Assembly (NCBI GenBank): GCA_020638955.1
Contig: JACKHO010000006.1
Location: 310,001 to 374,000, forward strand
DNA: 64,000 nt
Reading direction: 5' to 3'
Source: Planctomycetaceae bacterium
Lineage (GTDB): Bacteria > Planctomycetota > Planctomycetia > Planctomycetales > Planctomycetaceae
In this document: positions 16,097 to 25,081 of the stretch, piece by piece
How positions within the stretch are numbered: the stretch's first letter is position 1
Layout of the letters: the number at the start of each line of letters is the position of its first letter
The notes under the pieces: model-generated
The model's input: only the letters and a program-made list of their open reading frames with translations
The model's database searches: none
Told to the model about the DNA's origin: nothing
Position numbers and translations under genes: made by a program

Positions 16097-17491
16097 ATGT
16101 TTCAATTGACGTCAAATCTGTCGCAAAGCCGACGTGAGTTTTTGCAGCTGGGACTTTCCGCAGCGGCGGGACTGTCTCTTGCGCAATTGTTACGGATTGA
16201 AGCTGCGGCTGGGGTTGGTTCTTCGCACAAGGCATTGGTGAACATTCATCTGGACGGGGGGCCGTCGCAATACGAGACGATTGATCCCAAGCCGTTTGCT
16301 CCGTTCGAAATTCGTGGTCCCTATTTGCCCATCAGCACGTCGCTGCCGGGCCTTCAGGTGAGCGAACTGATGCCACGCGTCGCACAGTTGGCGGAGCACT
16401 TCGTGTTTGTGCGGACGCTTGTCAATTCCGCTGGTCGGCACGACGCGTTTCAGTGCCAGTCGGGATTTCGGGAACAGGATTTGAAATCGCTGGGTGGCCG
16501 TCCGGCAGTGGGTTCCGTCGTATCGAAGCTCTTGGGGCATCCCGAAGACCCCGCGCCGCCATTTGTCGACCTTATGCAGGGGCGTCCGCTCGTGCGGAAC
16601 AGTGCGCGTCCGGGATTTCTGGGGCCCGCTTACCGCCCATTCCGACCAGACATTGGCAACATGTTTGAGCGCGAACTGGAAGCAGGGATGAAGGGGGAAC
16701 TCGCACGCTTGGGGGACGAGCATGCCCTCAGTTTGACGCTTGATGATCGACTGACCATTGACCGGTTGAACACGCGTCGGCAACTTCAGGCAAAGCTGGA
16801 CCGTGTCCGACATGACCTCGACACCAGCGGCATGATGGATGCCATGGATCAGTTTGATCGTCAGGCGGTTGGAATTCTGACGTCGGGACAACTGGCGGCC
16901 GCACTCGACTTGTCTCTGGAAGATCCCAGAACTTTGGCGAAGTATACGGCTCCGGTCACAGGACTTGGAGATCAGTCCACGACGTCGGAAGGCAACAACG
17001 CTCCTCAGAAGTTGCTACTGGCCCGCCGACTCATTGAGGCCGGGGTACGCGTGGTGAGCGTTTCCATTAGCGACTTTGACACGCACTCGAACAACTTCCC
17101 TCGGATGCAGCATTTAATGCCCATTGTAGACCACGGGCTGGCTGCGTTTGTTTCCGACCTGCAGGAACGCGGATTGTGGAATGACGTTTCAATTGTCGTC
17201 TGGGGTGAGTTCGGACGGACGCCGAAAGTGAATACCAATGGCGGACGAGATCACTGGCCGCGCGTGGGACCGTGCCTTCTCGCTGGCGGCGGATTTCGGA
17301 CGGGGCAAATCATTGGAGAGACCGACCGACTCGGGGCCGAACCGGTTACGCGTCCGGTGACCTACAAAGACATTTTCCGCACGCTTTACCGCAATTTGGG
17401 AGTCGACGCCCGTCAGGTGACCGTGCCCGATCCCCAAGGCCGTCCGCAGTACCTGCTGGACGAAGGGGAAATCCCGCGTGAGTTAGCTTAG
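16097..17491 (+). CDS. DUF1501 protein with Tat signal
   Basis: 464 aa. The N-terminus SRREFLQLGLSAAAGLSLAQL is a twin-arginine export signal, so it acts in the periplasm after folding in the cytoplasm. The DUF1501 domain, related to the alkaline phosphatase/sulfatase superfamily, is recognised by LVNIHLDGGPSQYETIDPKP (about 47-66), VWGEFGRTPKVN (about 372) and GGRDHWPR. Function is unknown; in planctomycetes DUF1501 genes often pair with a DUF1553/DUF1549 cytochrome gene, but none is adjacent here. It converges on the sulfotransferase, with a REP-type palindrome between. Confidence 0.88.
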   Translation: MFQLTSNLSQSRREFLQLGLSAAAGLSLAQLLRIEAAAGVGSSHKALVNIHLDGGPSQYETIDPKPFAPFEIRGPYLPISTSLPGLQVSELMPRVAQLAEHFVFVRTLVNSAGRHDAFQCQSGFREQDLKSLGGRPAVGSVVSKLLGHPEDPAPPFVDLMQGRPLVRNSARPGFLGPAYRPFRPDIGNMFERELEAGMKGELARLGDEHALSLTLDDRLTIDRLNTRRQLQAKLDRVRHDLDTSGMMDAMDQFDRQAVGILTSGQLAAALDLSLEDPRTLAKYTAPVTGLGDQSTTSEGNNAPQKLLLARRLIEAGVRVVSVSISDFDTHSNNFPRMQHLMPIVDHGLAAFVSDLQERGLWNDVSIVVWGEFGRTPKVNTNGGRDHWPRVGPCLLAGGGFRTGQIIGETDRLGAEPVTRPVTYKDIFRTLYRNLGVDARQVTVPDPQGRPQYLLDEGEIPRELA

Positions 17492-17536
17492 GGGAATTTC
17501 AGAACATCGCTGCCTCTGATCTATGCCCTGAGAAAA

Positions 17537-17561
17537 CACAGACAGGAATGTCTGTGCCACC
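17537..17561 (-). repeat. REP family copy 1 (CACAGACAGGAATGTCTGTG)
   Basis: A palindrome with arms ACAGACA and TGTCTGT, between convergent genes. It shares its sequence, including the flanking GCCACC, with copies at 37496 and 40898. Confidence 0.75.
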
Positions 17562-17586
17562 AAGGCTTTAGACGGCAAGTTGAAAA

Positions 17587-18789
17587 TTAAGCCGCAGCGC
17601 CCTGTGCTTCCGCCAGCGGGTAGTCGTAGAGGTCGAAGATCCACTTCAGGCGTGAGGTAATGATTTCACGCAAGTCGTCGTCGATGTTGTATGCGTTCTT
17701 CTTGTAGCCGGAGAATCCGGCGACTGCTTCGCGCACGCGGGGTTCGGTATCTTCCCATCCCGGCAGGCCAAGTGACTGGTGCATTTTGCGAAGCATTTCG
17801 ACCGGACGTGACTCCAGGTCTTCGAATTTGAGTTCGAACAGGTTGCCCTCTGGAATGAGGTGCTTAGTTGCTTCGTACTTGCGGTAGCAGGCTTCGGAGA
17901 ACTGAAATACCTCTTCCCACTGCACTTCGGGCAGCAATTCACCTAACGTATTGTCGGTGAACATGGCCTTCCGCAAATTGATTGTGGAAGGGAAGACTGC
18001 CAGTGGGTTGCGGACGATATAAACAAATTTTGCGTTCGGGAAGAGTTTCAGCAAAGTTGGAATACGATAAGTGTGCGCTGGCGATTTCATAACAACGGGG
18101 CCGTTGTGCAGCAAAGACATTTTTCGCACCAGAGTCAGTAGCGCTCCTTCCCAGCGTTGCTGCTCCTCAGGATGCATGTCCTGAGGGTCGAAGTACCGTC
18201 GGTAAACTTCGGGGCGACCGTGAAATGCCATCATGATGTACGGGGACAGCAAGGTAGAGACCGCAAGTGCAATTTCGTCTTCCTGCGGCGTACTCCATGA
18301 TACCTTCACACGGTCCATGGGGCGGGTCTTCGGGAGCAGGAATTCCGTCAAGGGGCCAATGACTTTCTCGGTCAGCAGAAAATGTCCTGGAAACAGGCAC
18401 TGATACAAGTTCATGTACGTCGTGCGAGGATTCAACGTGACCAGATTGTGCAGCATGGTCGTCCCGCTGCGCCAGTGGCCGAGCAGGAAAATTGGCGGGT
18501 GGTCGACCTGGGCGTTGTTGATGCGTTGCCCCCAGACCAGCGACTCAAGGGCATTCAACAAGGAATTCGATCCGCTGACGAGGACCGAACTCAGGATTCT
18601 GTCCAAGTTGTTCAATGAAAGACTTGGGCGCAGCGACAGCAGTTTTGCCAGGCCCGACACTGTGAGCCCTTGCCACAAGCAGACGCGACTCCGTGGCCAT
18701 TTCTTTCCCGAGGGATCGATGGGCTGCATCGACTGCACGGGAAACGGTGGCAATTTGCGATCAGATTGTTGAGTCAATGTCGGTGACAT
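17587..18789 (-). CDS. Sulfotransferase family protein
   Basis: 400 aa. It transfers a sulfuryl group from PAPS to an acceptor, or belongs to the broader P-loop sulfotransferase fold. Seen: the PAPS 5'-phosphosulfate loop FLLGHWRSGTTML (101-113), with the LGxxRSGTT signature; the 3'-phosphate region FVYIVRNPLAVFPSTINLRK; and C-terminal acceptor-side helices. It is full length for the Sulfotransf_3-like bacterial group. There is no signal peptide, so it is cytoplasmic. It starts at ATG 18789 and has no operon partner. A sulfotransferase beside many sulfatases would allow the cell to make as well as degrade sulfated compounds; this is inference. Confidence 0.85.
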   Translation of the reverse strand: MSPTLTQQSDRKLPPFPVQSMQPIDPSGKKWPRSRVCLWQGLTVSGLAKLLSLRPSLSLNNLDRILSSVLVSGSNSLLNALESLVWGQRINNAQVDHPPIFLLGHWRSGTTMLHNLVTLNPRTTYMNLYQCLFPGHFLLTEKVIGPLTEFLLPKTRPMDRVKVSWSTPQEDEIALAVSTLLSPYIMMAFHGRPEVYRRYFDPQDMHPEEQQRWEGALLTLVRKMSLLHNGPVVMKSPAHTYRIPTLLKLFPNAKFVYIVRNPLAVFPSTINLRKAMFTDNTLGELLPEVQWEEVFQFSEACYRKYEATKHLIPEGNLFELKFEDLESRPVEMLRKMHQSLGLPGWEDTEPRVREAVAGFSGYKKNAYNIDDDLREIITSRLKWIFDLYDYPLAEAQGAAA

Positions 18790-19481
18790 GGAAGGCGTTG
18801 CCGGGCGGGGCTATCACGTTTCAGTAGTTCTCTTTGGTCAAAGCCGAGGGAGAGGCAAATCGGGGCTGGTTGAAATCGTCACTTACAAGTAATGCCGGTG
18901 CAGACACTCTCTTATTTCGGCTGGACAACGTGTGCATGGAGAAGGAACTCGACCATGCGGGCAGTTTCGGCACGACTTTGACACGCAAATCGCATGCTGC
19001 AGAGAGCGGAGCGATTTTAACGTCAACACAACAAAGGGCCAAACGGCAGTTTCAGCCGGAAGCGAGCGTGGCAAGGTGTGGTGCTCGTCTTGAACCGGTC
19101 ATTTTTGCCACAGTCGGCGTCTGTACGTGATGATGCGTGATTTACCTGTTTGGCGGGTGGCATTGCCTGAGAATTCGGCACCGATTTCGTTGCACGAAAG
19201 CCATCAACCTGTCCGTCCCGGGAGAACTTGCCAAGTTTTCGGGTGACATCTGGGAGAACGACGGAATTTGACAAGGCGGGTCAGGCAGAATCCAACTCAG
19301 CCTGAAATTCTTCCCGCATCGCCGGGAATTGTTCGTCTCCGCAATCCTTTCCGAGGCAACGGCGGGAGTGTTCGTTCTAGGTTTGGCCAAGCCCCACAAA
19401 TGTGTTGGTGGCTCATGAATTTGGGCCGAGTTCCGGTCATCCCCTACGCCGATCCCCTAGCCAAGCCACAGGAACAGTGAC
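18790..19481. other. Long intergenic region between divergent sulfotransferase and nhaA
   Basis: 692 bp with no supported gene. A 98-codon frame at 18834-19130 shows no family resemblance and no ribosome-binding site. The region must contain promoters for both flanking genes. No riboswitch fold could be recognised by eye. Confidence 0.4.
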
Positions 19482-20912
19482 ATGAGGCGCCTTGTCGAAC
19501 AACTTCAGGAATTCTCCATCCCGCTCATTGCCGGCGTTGTCGCCGCGATTGCCTTCGCAAACTTTGATCCCGAGGGATATCACTACCTGGTGCATACACC
19601 GCTGACCGAAATGCTGTCGTCAGCCGAACACGCAGAAGTAGCGGCGGTCGAGGCGGACCATGAGGAAGCACTTGAAGGGAGCCACGCCAGTACAACGGGT
19701 GCCCATGAAGCCAACGGATTCTCTCACTATCTGACGCTGCATTTCCTGGCGAACGACTTGCTGATGGTGCTATTCTTTGGGATTGCTGCCAAGGAAATTA
19801 CCGAAGCGTGTCTCCCCGGCGGAAAATTGACTCCGCTGTCGAAAGCGGTGAATCCGTTGTTTGCGACGGCGGGTGGCGTGCTCGGTCCGATTGCCGTCTA
19901 TCTGACGCTCAATACATTCACGGGAAGTGCCGAGTGGTCGCGTGGATGGGGGATTCCCACGGCGACGGATATTGCCCTCGCGTGGCTTGTTGCTCGCATG
20001 TTGTTTGGAAAAACGCATCCTGCTGTCAGTTTCCTGTTGCTGCTGGCAGTGGCTGATGACGCCATTGGCTTGGGGATCATTGCCATTGGTTACCCCGACC
20101 CCAACCATCCCACCGAATGGGCTCAGGTGTTGTGGCTTGTTCCCGGAATGCTGGCCGCATACGGATTCCGAATTTGGGGAGTGCGGAGTTGGATCCCTTA
20201 CATTGTCGTGGGCGGTGCATTCTGCTGGTGGGGACTTTTCTGTGCCGGATTGCATCCCGCGCTGGCTTTCGTGTTTGTTGTCCCGTTTCTTCCCGGCCCC
20301 AAGCATGATGCCGGTCTGTTCGTGGAAGTGGTCGATGAAGACGAGTCGGGCGATGTGCATTACGTCGGGCACACGCCGCTGGAATCGTTCGAGCATTCGG
20401 TCAAAGGCGTCGTCGACTGGGGACTCTTCCTGTTTGCGTTTGCCAATGCGGGGGTGATGTTTTCGGCTGTCACTGGTCTGACCTGGATTGTGCTGGCCTC
20501 GATGCTGGTGGGAAAATCGGTCGGCATTACGAGTTGCAGCCTGCTCGCACGCAAACTTGGATTCCCGCTGCCCGCTGGGATGAATATCAAAGACTTGATG
20601 GTGGCCAGCGTCGTCGCGGCGCTCGGATTGACTGTGGCACTCTTTGTTTCGACCCAGGCATTCGCCGGGGAACTTCAAGGTGCCGCGAAAATGGGTTCTT
20701 TACTCTCAATTTGTGCCGCCGGACTGGCCTGGGCGTTGCGAGCCGCTCTCATGAAACCTGCGTCTGCTGCATCGACAACAGTTACAGGAACAATTTCACT
20801 CGACGAGATCGGCCAACTCATCAACTCCGAAGTCGAACCCGCCGCCTGCCACGCGGAACCACAGCATACGGAGTTTGATCGTTTTCGAACTCTGGTTGAT
20901 GTGGAAGGATAG
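19482..20912 (+). CDS. nhaA: Na+/H+ antiporter NhaA family
   Basis: 476 aa inner-membrane antiporter exchanging sodium for protons in pH and salt homeostasis. Key residues are visible: TATDIALAW with Asp163 and AVADDAIGLG with Asp192-Asp193, equivalent to E. coli Asp133 and Asp163-164. WGLFLFAFANAGV is a family hallmark. It is longer than E. coli NhaA (388 aa). The extra length includes a His/Glu-rich loop at about 47-79 after the first helix, a charged DEDESGDVHY loop near 285, and a C-terminal cytoplasmic extension. The ATG at 19482 is the only plausible start. A marine or saline habitat would fit but is not proved. Confidence 0.93.
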   Translation: MRRLVEQLQEFSIPLIAGVVAAIAFANFDPEGYHYLVHTPLTEMLSSAEHAEVAAVEADHEEALEGSHASTTGAHEANGFSHYLTLHFLANDLLMVLFFGIAAKEITEACLPGGKLTPLSKAVNPLFATAGGVLGPIAVYLTLNTFTGSAEWSRGWGIPTATDIALAWLVARMLFGKTHPAVSFLLLLAVADDAIGLGIIAIGYPDPNHPTEWAQVLWLVPGMLAAYGFRIWGVRSWIPYIVVGGAFCWWGLFCAGLHPALAFVFVVPFLPGPKHDAGLFVEVVDEDESGDVHYVGHTPLESFEHSVKGVVDWGLFLFAFANAGVMFSAVTGLTWIVLASMLVGKSVGITSCSLLARKLGFPLPAGMNIKDLMVASVVAALGLTVALFVSTQAFAGELQGAAKMGSLLSICAAGLAWALRAALMKPASAASTTVTGTISLDEIGQLINSEVEPAACHAEPQHTEFDRFRTLVDVEG

Positions 20913-20944
20913 TGATGTCCGTCGTTCATGACCCCTCCGTCCTA

Positions 20945-20968
20945 ATTGACGCGGACTTCACCCACCCT
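20945..20968 (-). repeat. Dispersed repeat copy (GGGTGGGTGAAGTCCGC)
   Basis: Read on the minus strand, 22 of about 23 bases match 36128-36150 (AGGGTGGGTGAAGTCCGC then R-TCAA). It lies just upstream of the IS110 element. Confidence 0.6.
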
Positions 20969-21043
20969 TGTATCTTGAAAAAACAAGAACAAGTTCAAAC
21001 TACTGTGCCATCTAGCTGACACTGGGGTGGGTATAAGACAAGT

Positions 21044-21080
21044 CGCATTCCTGATGCCCCGTAGGGGCATCAGGAATGCG
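21044..21080. repeat. Perfect 17-bp-arm hairpin upstream of IS110 recombinase
   Basis: CGCATTCCTGATGCCCC and GGGGCATCAGGAATGCG are separated by GTA. It is either the REP-like target of the IS110 element or the 5' part of its structured leader. Confidence 0.75.
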
Positions 21081-21219
21081 AGCGAGCGGTAGATCGTCCC
21101 ACCCTCGGTCTTCGAGACCGATTCGTAGCCTGATCGTCGCTCTCTTTCGTGCTTCAACCCGTACAGTCGCAGGAGCGGTGTCGCCACACCAGCTCGCATT
21201 AGCAAGGAAGGGTCTTTGC
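21081..21219 (+). ncRNA. Candidate bridge RNA region of IS110 element
   Basis: IS110-group elements carry a non-coding RNA in the left end, upstream of the recombinase, whose loops pair with donor and target DNA. This leader is non-coding and includes a stem TCGGTCT-tcg-AGACCGA (21105-21121). It precedes the recombinase RBS. The call rests on position and visible stems only; the loops have not been matched to target sequence. Confidence 0.4.
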
Positions 21220-22173
21220 ATGGACCAACATAACAGAATTTGCGTCGGAATCGATGTCGCCAAGCACAAACTGGACGTCGCCTGGTCGAATTCCTCACAT
21301 GTGCAGGAAATTCCCTACACGAAAGCAGGCTTGAGATTACTCATCTCTTCTCTAAAGAAATCCGAGGTCGCGCTCATCTGTTGTGAAGCGACCGGAGGAC
21401 TCGAAAGGACTCTCGTTCAGGTGCTTCACGAGCAGGGATTCGTTGTCGCCGTGGTGAATCCCCGACAGATTCGGGACTTCGCTCGTGCGATGAATCAGCT
21501 CGCCAAGACTGACGAAATCGACGCCGGCATCATCGCGCAGTTTGGGTGGCTGATAAACCCTCGTCCCACCAAACCACTCACAGAATCACAGCAGAAACTG
21601 CGAGATTTGACGTCGCGTCGGCGGCAGATCACGAAGCTGATCACCCAGGAAAAGAACCGACTCGCCGCCACCGCCGACAAGGAAATTTGTCGCATGATCA
21701 AGCGATCCATCCGGTTCCACGAACAACAACTCGACACGCTGAAAGAGAAACAGCGCGAACTCATCGACGCTGATGAGTCGTCTCAGACCAATGCTCGAAT
21801 CATCGAATCTGTCCCCGGCCTGGGACCGGCCACGGTGGCCACGCTCGTCTCCGAGCTTCCTGAACTCGGCCAATTGAATCGACAACAAATCGCCCGGCTC
21901 GTGGGTGTCGCCCCGACCAACCGCGACAGCGGAACCCTCCGCGGCAAACGCACCACCGGTGGCGGACGCGTCGAAATCCGCAACGCCCTGTACATGCCCA
22001 CCGTCGTGGCCGTGAGGCACAACCCGCGAATTAAGGCGTTCTACCAGCGACTGGTGGCCCACGGCAAACCCAAAATGGTCGCCCTCATCGCCGCCATGAG
22101 AAAACTCCTGACCATCCTCAACGTCATGATCCGAGAAGGAAAAACATGGAACCAAACACCTATCGCAGCTTGA
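21220..22173 (+). CDS. IS110-family recombinase (copy 1)
   Basis: 317 aa from ATG 21220, preceded by AAGGAAGGG. The N-terminal RuvC-like DEDD domain shows GIDVAKHKLDVAW (Asp12), CCEATGG (Glu56) and KTDEIDAG (Asp98/Asp101). After a coiled-coil (about 125-185) comes the C-terminal Transposase_20 domain, VPGLGPATVATLVSELPELG, with catalytic Ser237 in TNRDSGTLRG. All key residues are present, so the protein is probably active. It mediates RNA-guided insertion with few or no terminal repeats. The frame remains open upstream to 21076, but that part is leader. Confidence 0.93.
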   Translation: MDQHNRICVGIDVAKHKLDVAWSNSSHVQEIPYTKAGLRLLISSLKKSEVALICCEATGGLERTLVQVLHEQGFVVAVVNPRQIRDFARAMNQLAKTDEIDAGIIAQFGWLINPRPTKPLTESQQKLRDLTSRRRQITKLITQEKNRLAATADKEICRMIKRSIRFHEQQLDTLKEKQRELIDADESSQTNARIIESVPGLGPATVATLVSELPELGQLNRQQIARLVGVAPTNRDSGTLRGKRTTGGGRVEIRNALYMPTVVAVRHNPRIKAFYQRLVAHGKPKMVALIAAMRKLLTILNVMIREGKTWNQTPIAA

Positions 22174-22182
22174 TTTTTAAGA

Positions 22183-22197
22183 CAGTCGCTACGACTG
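22183..22197. terminator. Short hairpin after IS110 recombinase
   Basis: CAGTCG-cta-CGACTG, ten bases after the recombinase stop and between convergent genes. It may be a weak terminator or part of the element's right end. Confidence 0.35.
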
Positions 22198-22243
22198 ATT
22201 CAGGTTAGCAGCCTCCGATGGTCGACGAGGCACAGAACTCACA

Positions 22244-23695
22244 TCACTGTTCGGCAGTTGTTTCCGCCTCTCGAATGACTTTCTCGATGGCCGTCACTGT
22301 CTCCAGTGACGGCCTGAAGTTTCCCGGCCGATGGCCTTGAGCAATCATGAGTGGAGTCCAACCGCGTGAGCAGTTGGTGTTCCAGACATTGATGTCCGCT
22401 CCATTTTCAGCAAGCACCTGCACCAGTTTTGACCAGCTCTTGAAGGCGGCACCATGCATGGCTGTTTTCCCAGACTTGTCGACAGCATTGATGTCGGCAC
22501 CCTGTTTGATGAGGAACAGAATGGTCGCGATGGCGTCTTCCTCGGTGCCAGCCGATTCGTCTCCATCACTGAGGACACCAACTCCGGAGGCGGCGAGTAG
22601 TGGAGTGCAGTCGTCTGCATTAGGCAGCAGCGGATTTGCCCCCAGTTCAACGAGTAATTGGATGAGGGGCAGGTCGCCCGTTTCTGCCGCGAGCAGTAGC
22701 GGCGTTGCGTGTGTCTTGCTCAGCCGGTCGCTTCCGCTTTGATGTTTGCCGTGGCGGGCATTCACGTCGGCGCCGTGCGCGACGAGTTGGCGGACGAGTT
22801 CGAGACTACTGATCTTGCCCGAGCCAATGGGGGGCGGATCACCATCACCCCGGATTGGTTTACGCACCCACGTCATGGCGTGCAGAGCCGTGTATCCAAC
22901 CTTGCTGGCGTTCGGATCGGCGCCAGCGTTCAGCAGTTCCAAAGCGAGTTCAAAATGTCCGTTCTCGACCGCAAGGTGCAGTGCCGTCGTGCCGTTGGCC
23001 GGTCCATTACGCGCGGCCCGCTCGACGTTCATGGTGTCGTTGATGTCGATTCCTTTTGCCAGGAACAATTTGACGACATCAGCATGCCCTTGCCGAATGG
23101 CGAAGAAAAACGGCGTGAACCCAGAGGGTAGGGGAATTTTGTAGTCCGCTCCCGCGTCTATTAGCGTGGCCACAACGTCAGCATTTCCCTCTGCCGCGGC
23201 CCACATGATGGCAGTTTGATTCCGACGCTCTTTTGCGTTGACGTCGGCACCATGACTGATGAGCGCTGAAACAGCCCCCACTTTTCCCGTCCGAGCGGCA
23301 GTCATGAGCGCCGTTTCACCTCCCGGTAGTTCCGTGTCGGCATGGGCACCTGCATCGAGAAGCAATTTGACAACGGCTTCACTGCCGTTTTGAGCGGCAA
23401 TGGACAGCGGCGCAACTCCGTAGCGATTCTTCGCCTGTGCATCGGCTTTCCGATCGATAAGCGCTTTGACCAGTTGTGCCTCGTCGTGAAAGACAGCCCA
23501 GTGCAGAGCCGTCATTCCATCGGGCTGCGGTGCATTCACGTCGACTTTGCCGCTGAGAAGTATCTCCGCCGTCTCTAAGTCACCCTGCTTAATTGCGTCA
23601 GCCAGGGGGGCTGTCGAATCTCCCAGCGCGACGGTGCCCAGCAGGAGAAGACTGGCCATCAGTGACAACAAAAACTTGCCGGGCGTTGCGAGCAT
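22244..23695 (-). CDS. Secreted ankyrin-repeat protein
   Basis: 483 aa from ATG 23695, which directly begins a signal peptide (MLATPGKFLLSLMASLLLLGTVALG). A TTG at 23731 overlapping the upstream stop is an alternative that would add 12 residues. About ten ankyrin repeats follow (for example GMTALHWAVFHDEAQLVKALIDRKADAQAKN and GKTAMHGAAFKSWSKLVQVLAENGADIN), covering nearly the whole mature protein. Ankyrin solenoids bind other proteins. As the third gene of a DUF1592-DUF1552-ankyrin operon, it is probably a periplasmic scaffold or partner for the other two; this is inference. Confidence 0.87.
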   Translation of the reverse strand: MLATPGKFLLSLMASLLLLGTVALGDSTAPLADAIKQGDLETAEILLSGKVDVNAPQPDGMTALHWAVFHDEAQLVKALIDRKADAQAKNRYGVAPLSIAAQNGSEAVVKLLLDAGAHADTELPGGETALMTAARTGKVGAVSALISHGADVNAKERRNQTAIMWAAAEGNADVVATLIDAGADYKIPLPSGFTPFFFAIRQGHADVVKLFLAKGIDINDTMNVERAARNGPANGTTALHLAVENGHFELALELLNAGADPNASKVGYTALHAMTWVRKPIRGDGDPPPIGSGKISSLELVRQLVAHGADVNARHGKHQSGSDRLSKTHATPLLLAAETGDLPLIQLLVELGANPLLPNADDCTPLLAASGVGVLSDGDESAGTEEDAIATILFLIKQGADINAVDKSGKTAMHGAAFKSWSKLVQVLAENGADINVWNTNCSRGWTPLMIAQGHRPGNFRPSLETVTAIEKVIREAETTAEQ

Positions 23696-23731
23696 TTTGG
23701 AATTGGGTTTCGGGTGAATTGCCGAGTTCAA

Positions 23732-25081
23732 TCAAACATTGAGAGGTTCAAACAATTGGTCCATTGGTCCCTGGCTGTCGCCGAAGGAATTGATTTCCAC
23801 CCCGACCTTGTTCAGCAATGCTAAATGGAGATTTGCCAGCGGTGTTGGCTGCTCGAACTGAATGTGGCGATTGCCGCGCATATTTCCGGCCGCGCCACCG
23901 GCGACAAGAATTGGCAGATTCTTGTGGTCGTGAACGTTGGGATTCCCCATTCCACTGCCGTACAGGTACAGGCAATGGTCGAGCAGCGTGCCATCGGCCT
24001 CGGGCGTTGCCTTCAGCTTCTCCAGGAACTCAGCAAACAGTGAAACGTGGAACTGATTAATCTTCGCCACCTTGGCGATTTTCTCCGGGTCGTTCCCATG
24101 GTGTGTGAGCGGGTGGTGCGGCTCCGACACACCGATTTCGGTGTACGTTCGGTTGCTCGTCTCGCGGGCGAGTTGGAAGGTAATCACGCGGGTGATATCC
24201 CCCTGTAAAGCGAGGACCTGCAGATCAAACATGAGTCGGGCATGCTCACCGTATGAGTCGGGAACGCCTTCTGGGCGATCGACATCAGGGAGATAGTTGT
24301 CTTTGGACGCAGTTTCCGCATGCTGAATCCGTCGTTCGACCTCGCGAATCGACGTCAGGTACTGATCGATGGTATTCCGGTCGTCTGCCCCGAGACTGGA
24401 CTTGAGTCGCGTGATTTCTCCAGTCAATGAATCGAGCAGACTGGCGCGACGTTTCAAAGCTTCGCGACGTTCTGCGACGGTACCACCCTCGCCAAACAGC
24501 GTCTCGAAAACAATACGAGGATGCGCCTCAGCAGGCAGTGGTGTCGTGGGAGACGACCAGGACAAATTGTTCTGGTAAACGCAGGCATAGCCGTTGTCGC
24601 ATTGGCCGACCACGGACAGCAAATCCATGGACATTTCGAGTGACCGCAGCGGTGTTTCGCGGCCGAGATGCTGGGCGGCAATTTGATCGACGGTAGTGCC
24701 CAGGAAGTAGTCGGTGCTCTCTGTTCGCTTGGCCTTGGCTGCGCTCAGGAAGGCCGCGTTTGAAGTCGCATGCGTCCCCGGATAGGCATTCTGCAGTTCC
24801 AGGTTCGTAATGGCCGTGACCTGGTTTTTGACTGAAGCCAGAGCATTCAGCGTCGGTGAAAGTTCGTCCAAATTGTCGGCATTCGGAGGAGTCCAACGGG
24901 AAATGTCGGCCCCCATGGGCATGTAGACAAACCCGAGGCGTCGCAGTTGCCGTGCATCCGCAGCTGTCTCAGCGGCAGGCGTCAACGACGGAATCATGGC
25001 ATCGAGAAGTGGAAGTGCGAGGGCGGTTCCCACTCCCTTCAACAGCGTGCGACGAGGCAGCCTCTTTTTCTTAATGATCAT
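23732..25081 (-). CDS. DUF1552 protein with Tat-like signal
   Basis: 449 aa. The N-terminus KKKRLPRRTLLKGVGTALALPLLDAM is a twin-arginine signal, so it is periplasmic. The DUF1552 domain is recognised by GFVYMPMGADISRWTPP, the CDNGYACVYQNNLSWSSPTTPLPAE segment, and GSGMGNPNVHDHKNLPILVAGG near the C-terminus. Function is unknown. The start overlaps the DUF1592 stop (25078-25081, ATGA), and the stop lies about 36 bp before the ankyrin ATG, indicating one transcript. DUF1592 and DUF1552 genes are a recurrent pair in Planctomycetes and Verrucomicrobia. Confidence 0.9.
   Translation of the reverse strand: MIIKKKRLPRRTLLKGVGTALALPLLDAMIPSLTPAAETAADARQLRRLGFVYMPMGADISRWTPPNADNLDELSPTLNALASVKNQVTAITNLELQNAYPGTHATSNAAFLSAAKAKRTESTDYFLGTTVDQIAAQHLGRETPLRSLEMSMDLLSVVGQCDNGYACVYQNNLSWSSPTTPLPAEAHPRIVFETLFGEGGTVAERREALKRRASLLDSLTGEITRLKSSLGADDRNTIDQYLTSIREVERRIQHAETASKDNYLPDVDRPEGVPDSYGEHARLMFDLQVLALQGDITRVITFQLARETSNRTYTEIGVSEPHHPLTHHGNDPEKIAKVAKINQFHVSLFAEFLEKLKATPEADGTLLDHCLYLYGSGMGNPNVHDHKNLPILVAGGAAGNMRGNRHIQFEQPTPLANLHLALLNKVGVEINSFGDSQGPMDQLFEPLNV

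Noticed and set aside
18834..19130. 98-codon open frame in the nhaA leader
   Set aside because: No family resemblance, no ribosome-binding site, and overlapping frames on the other strand.
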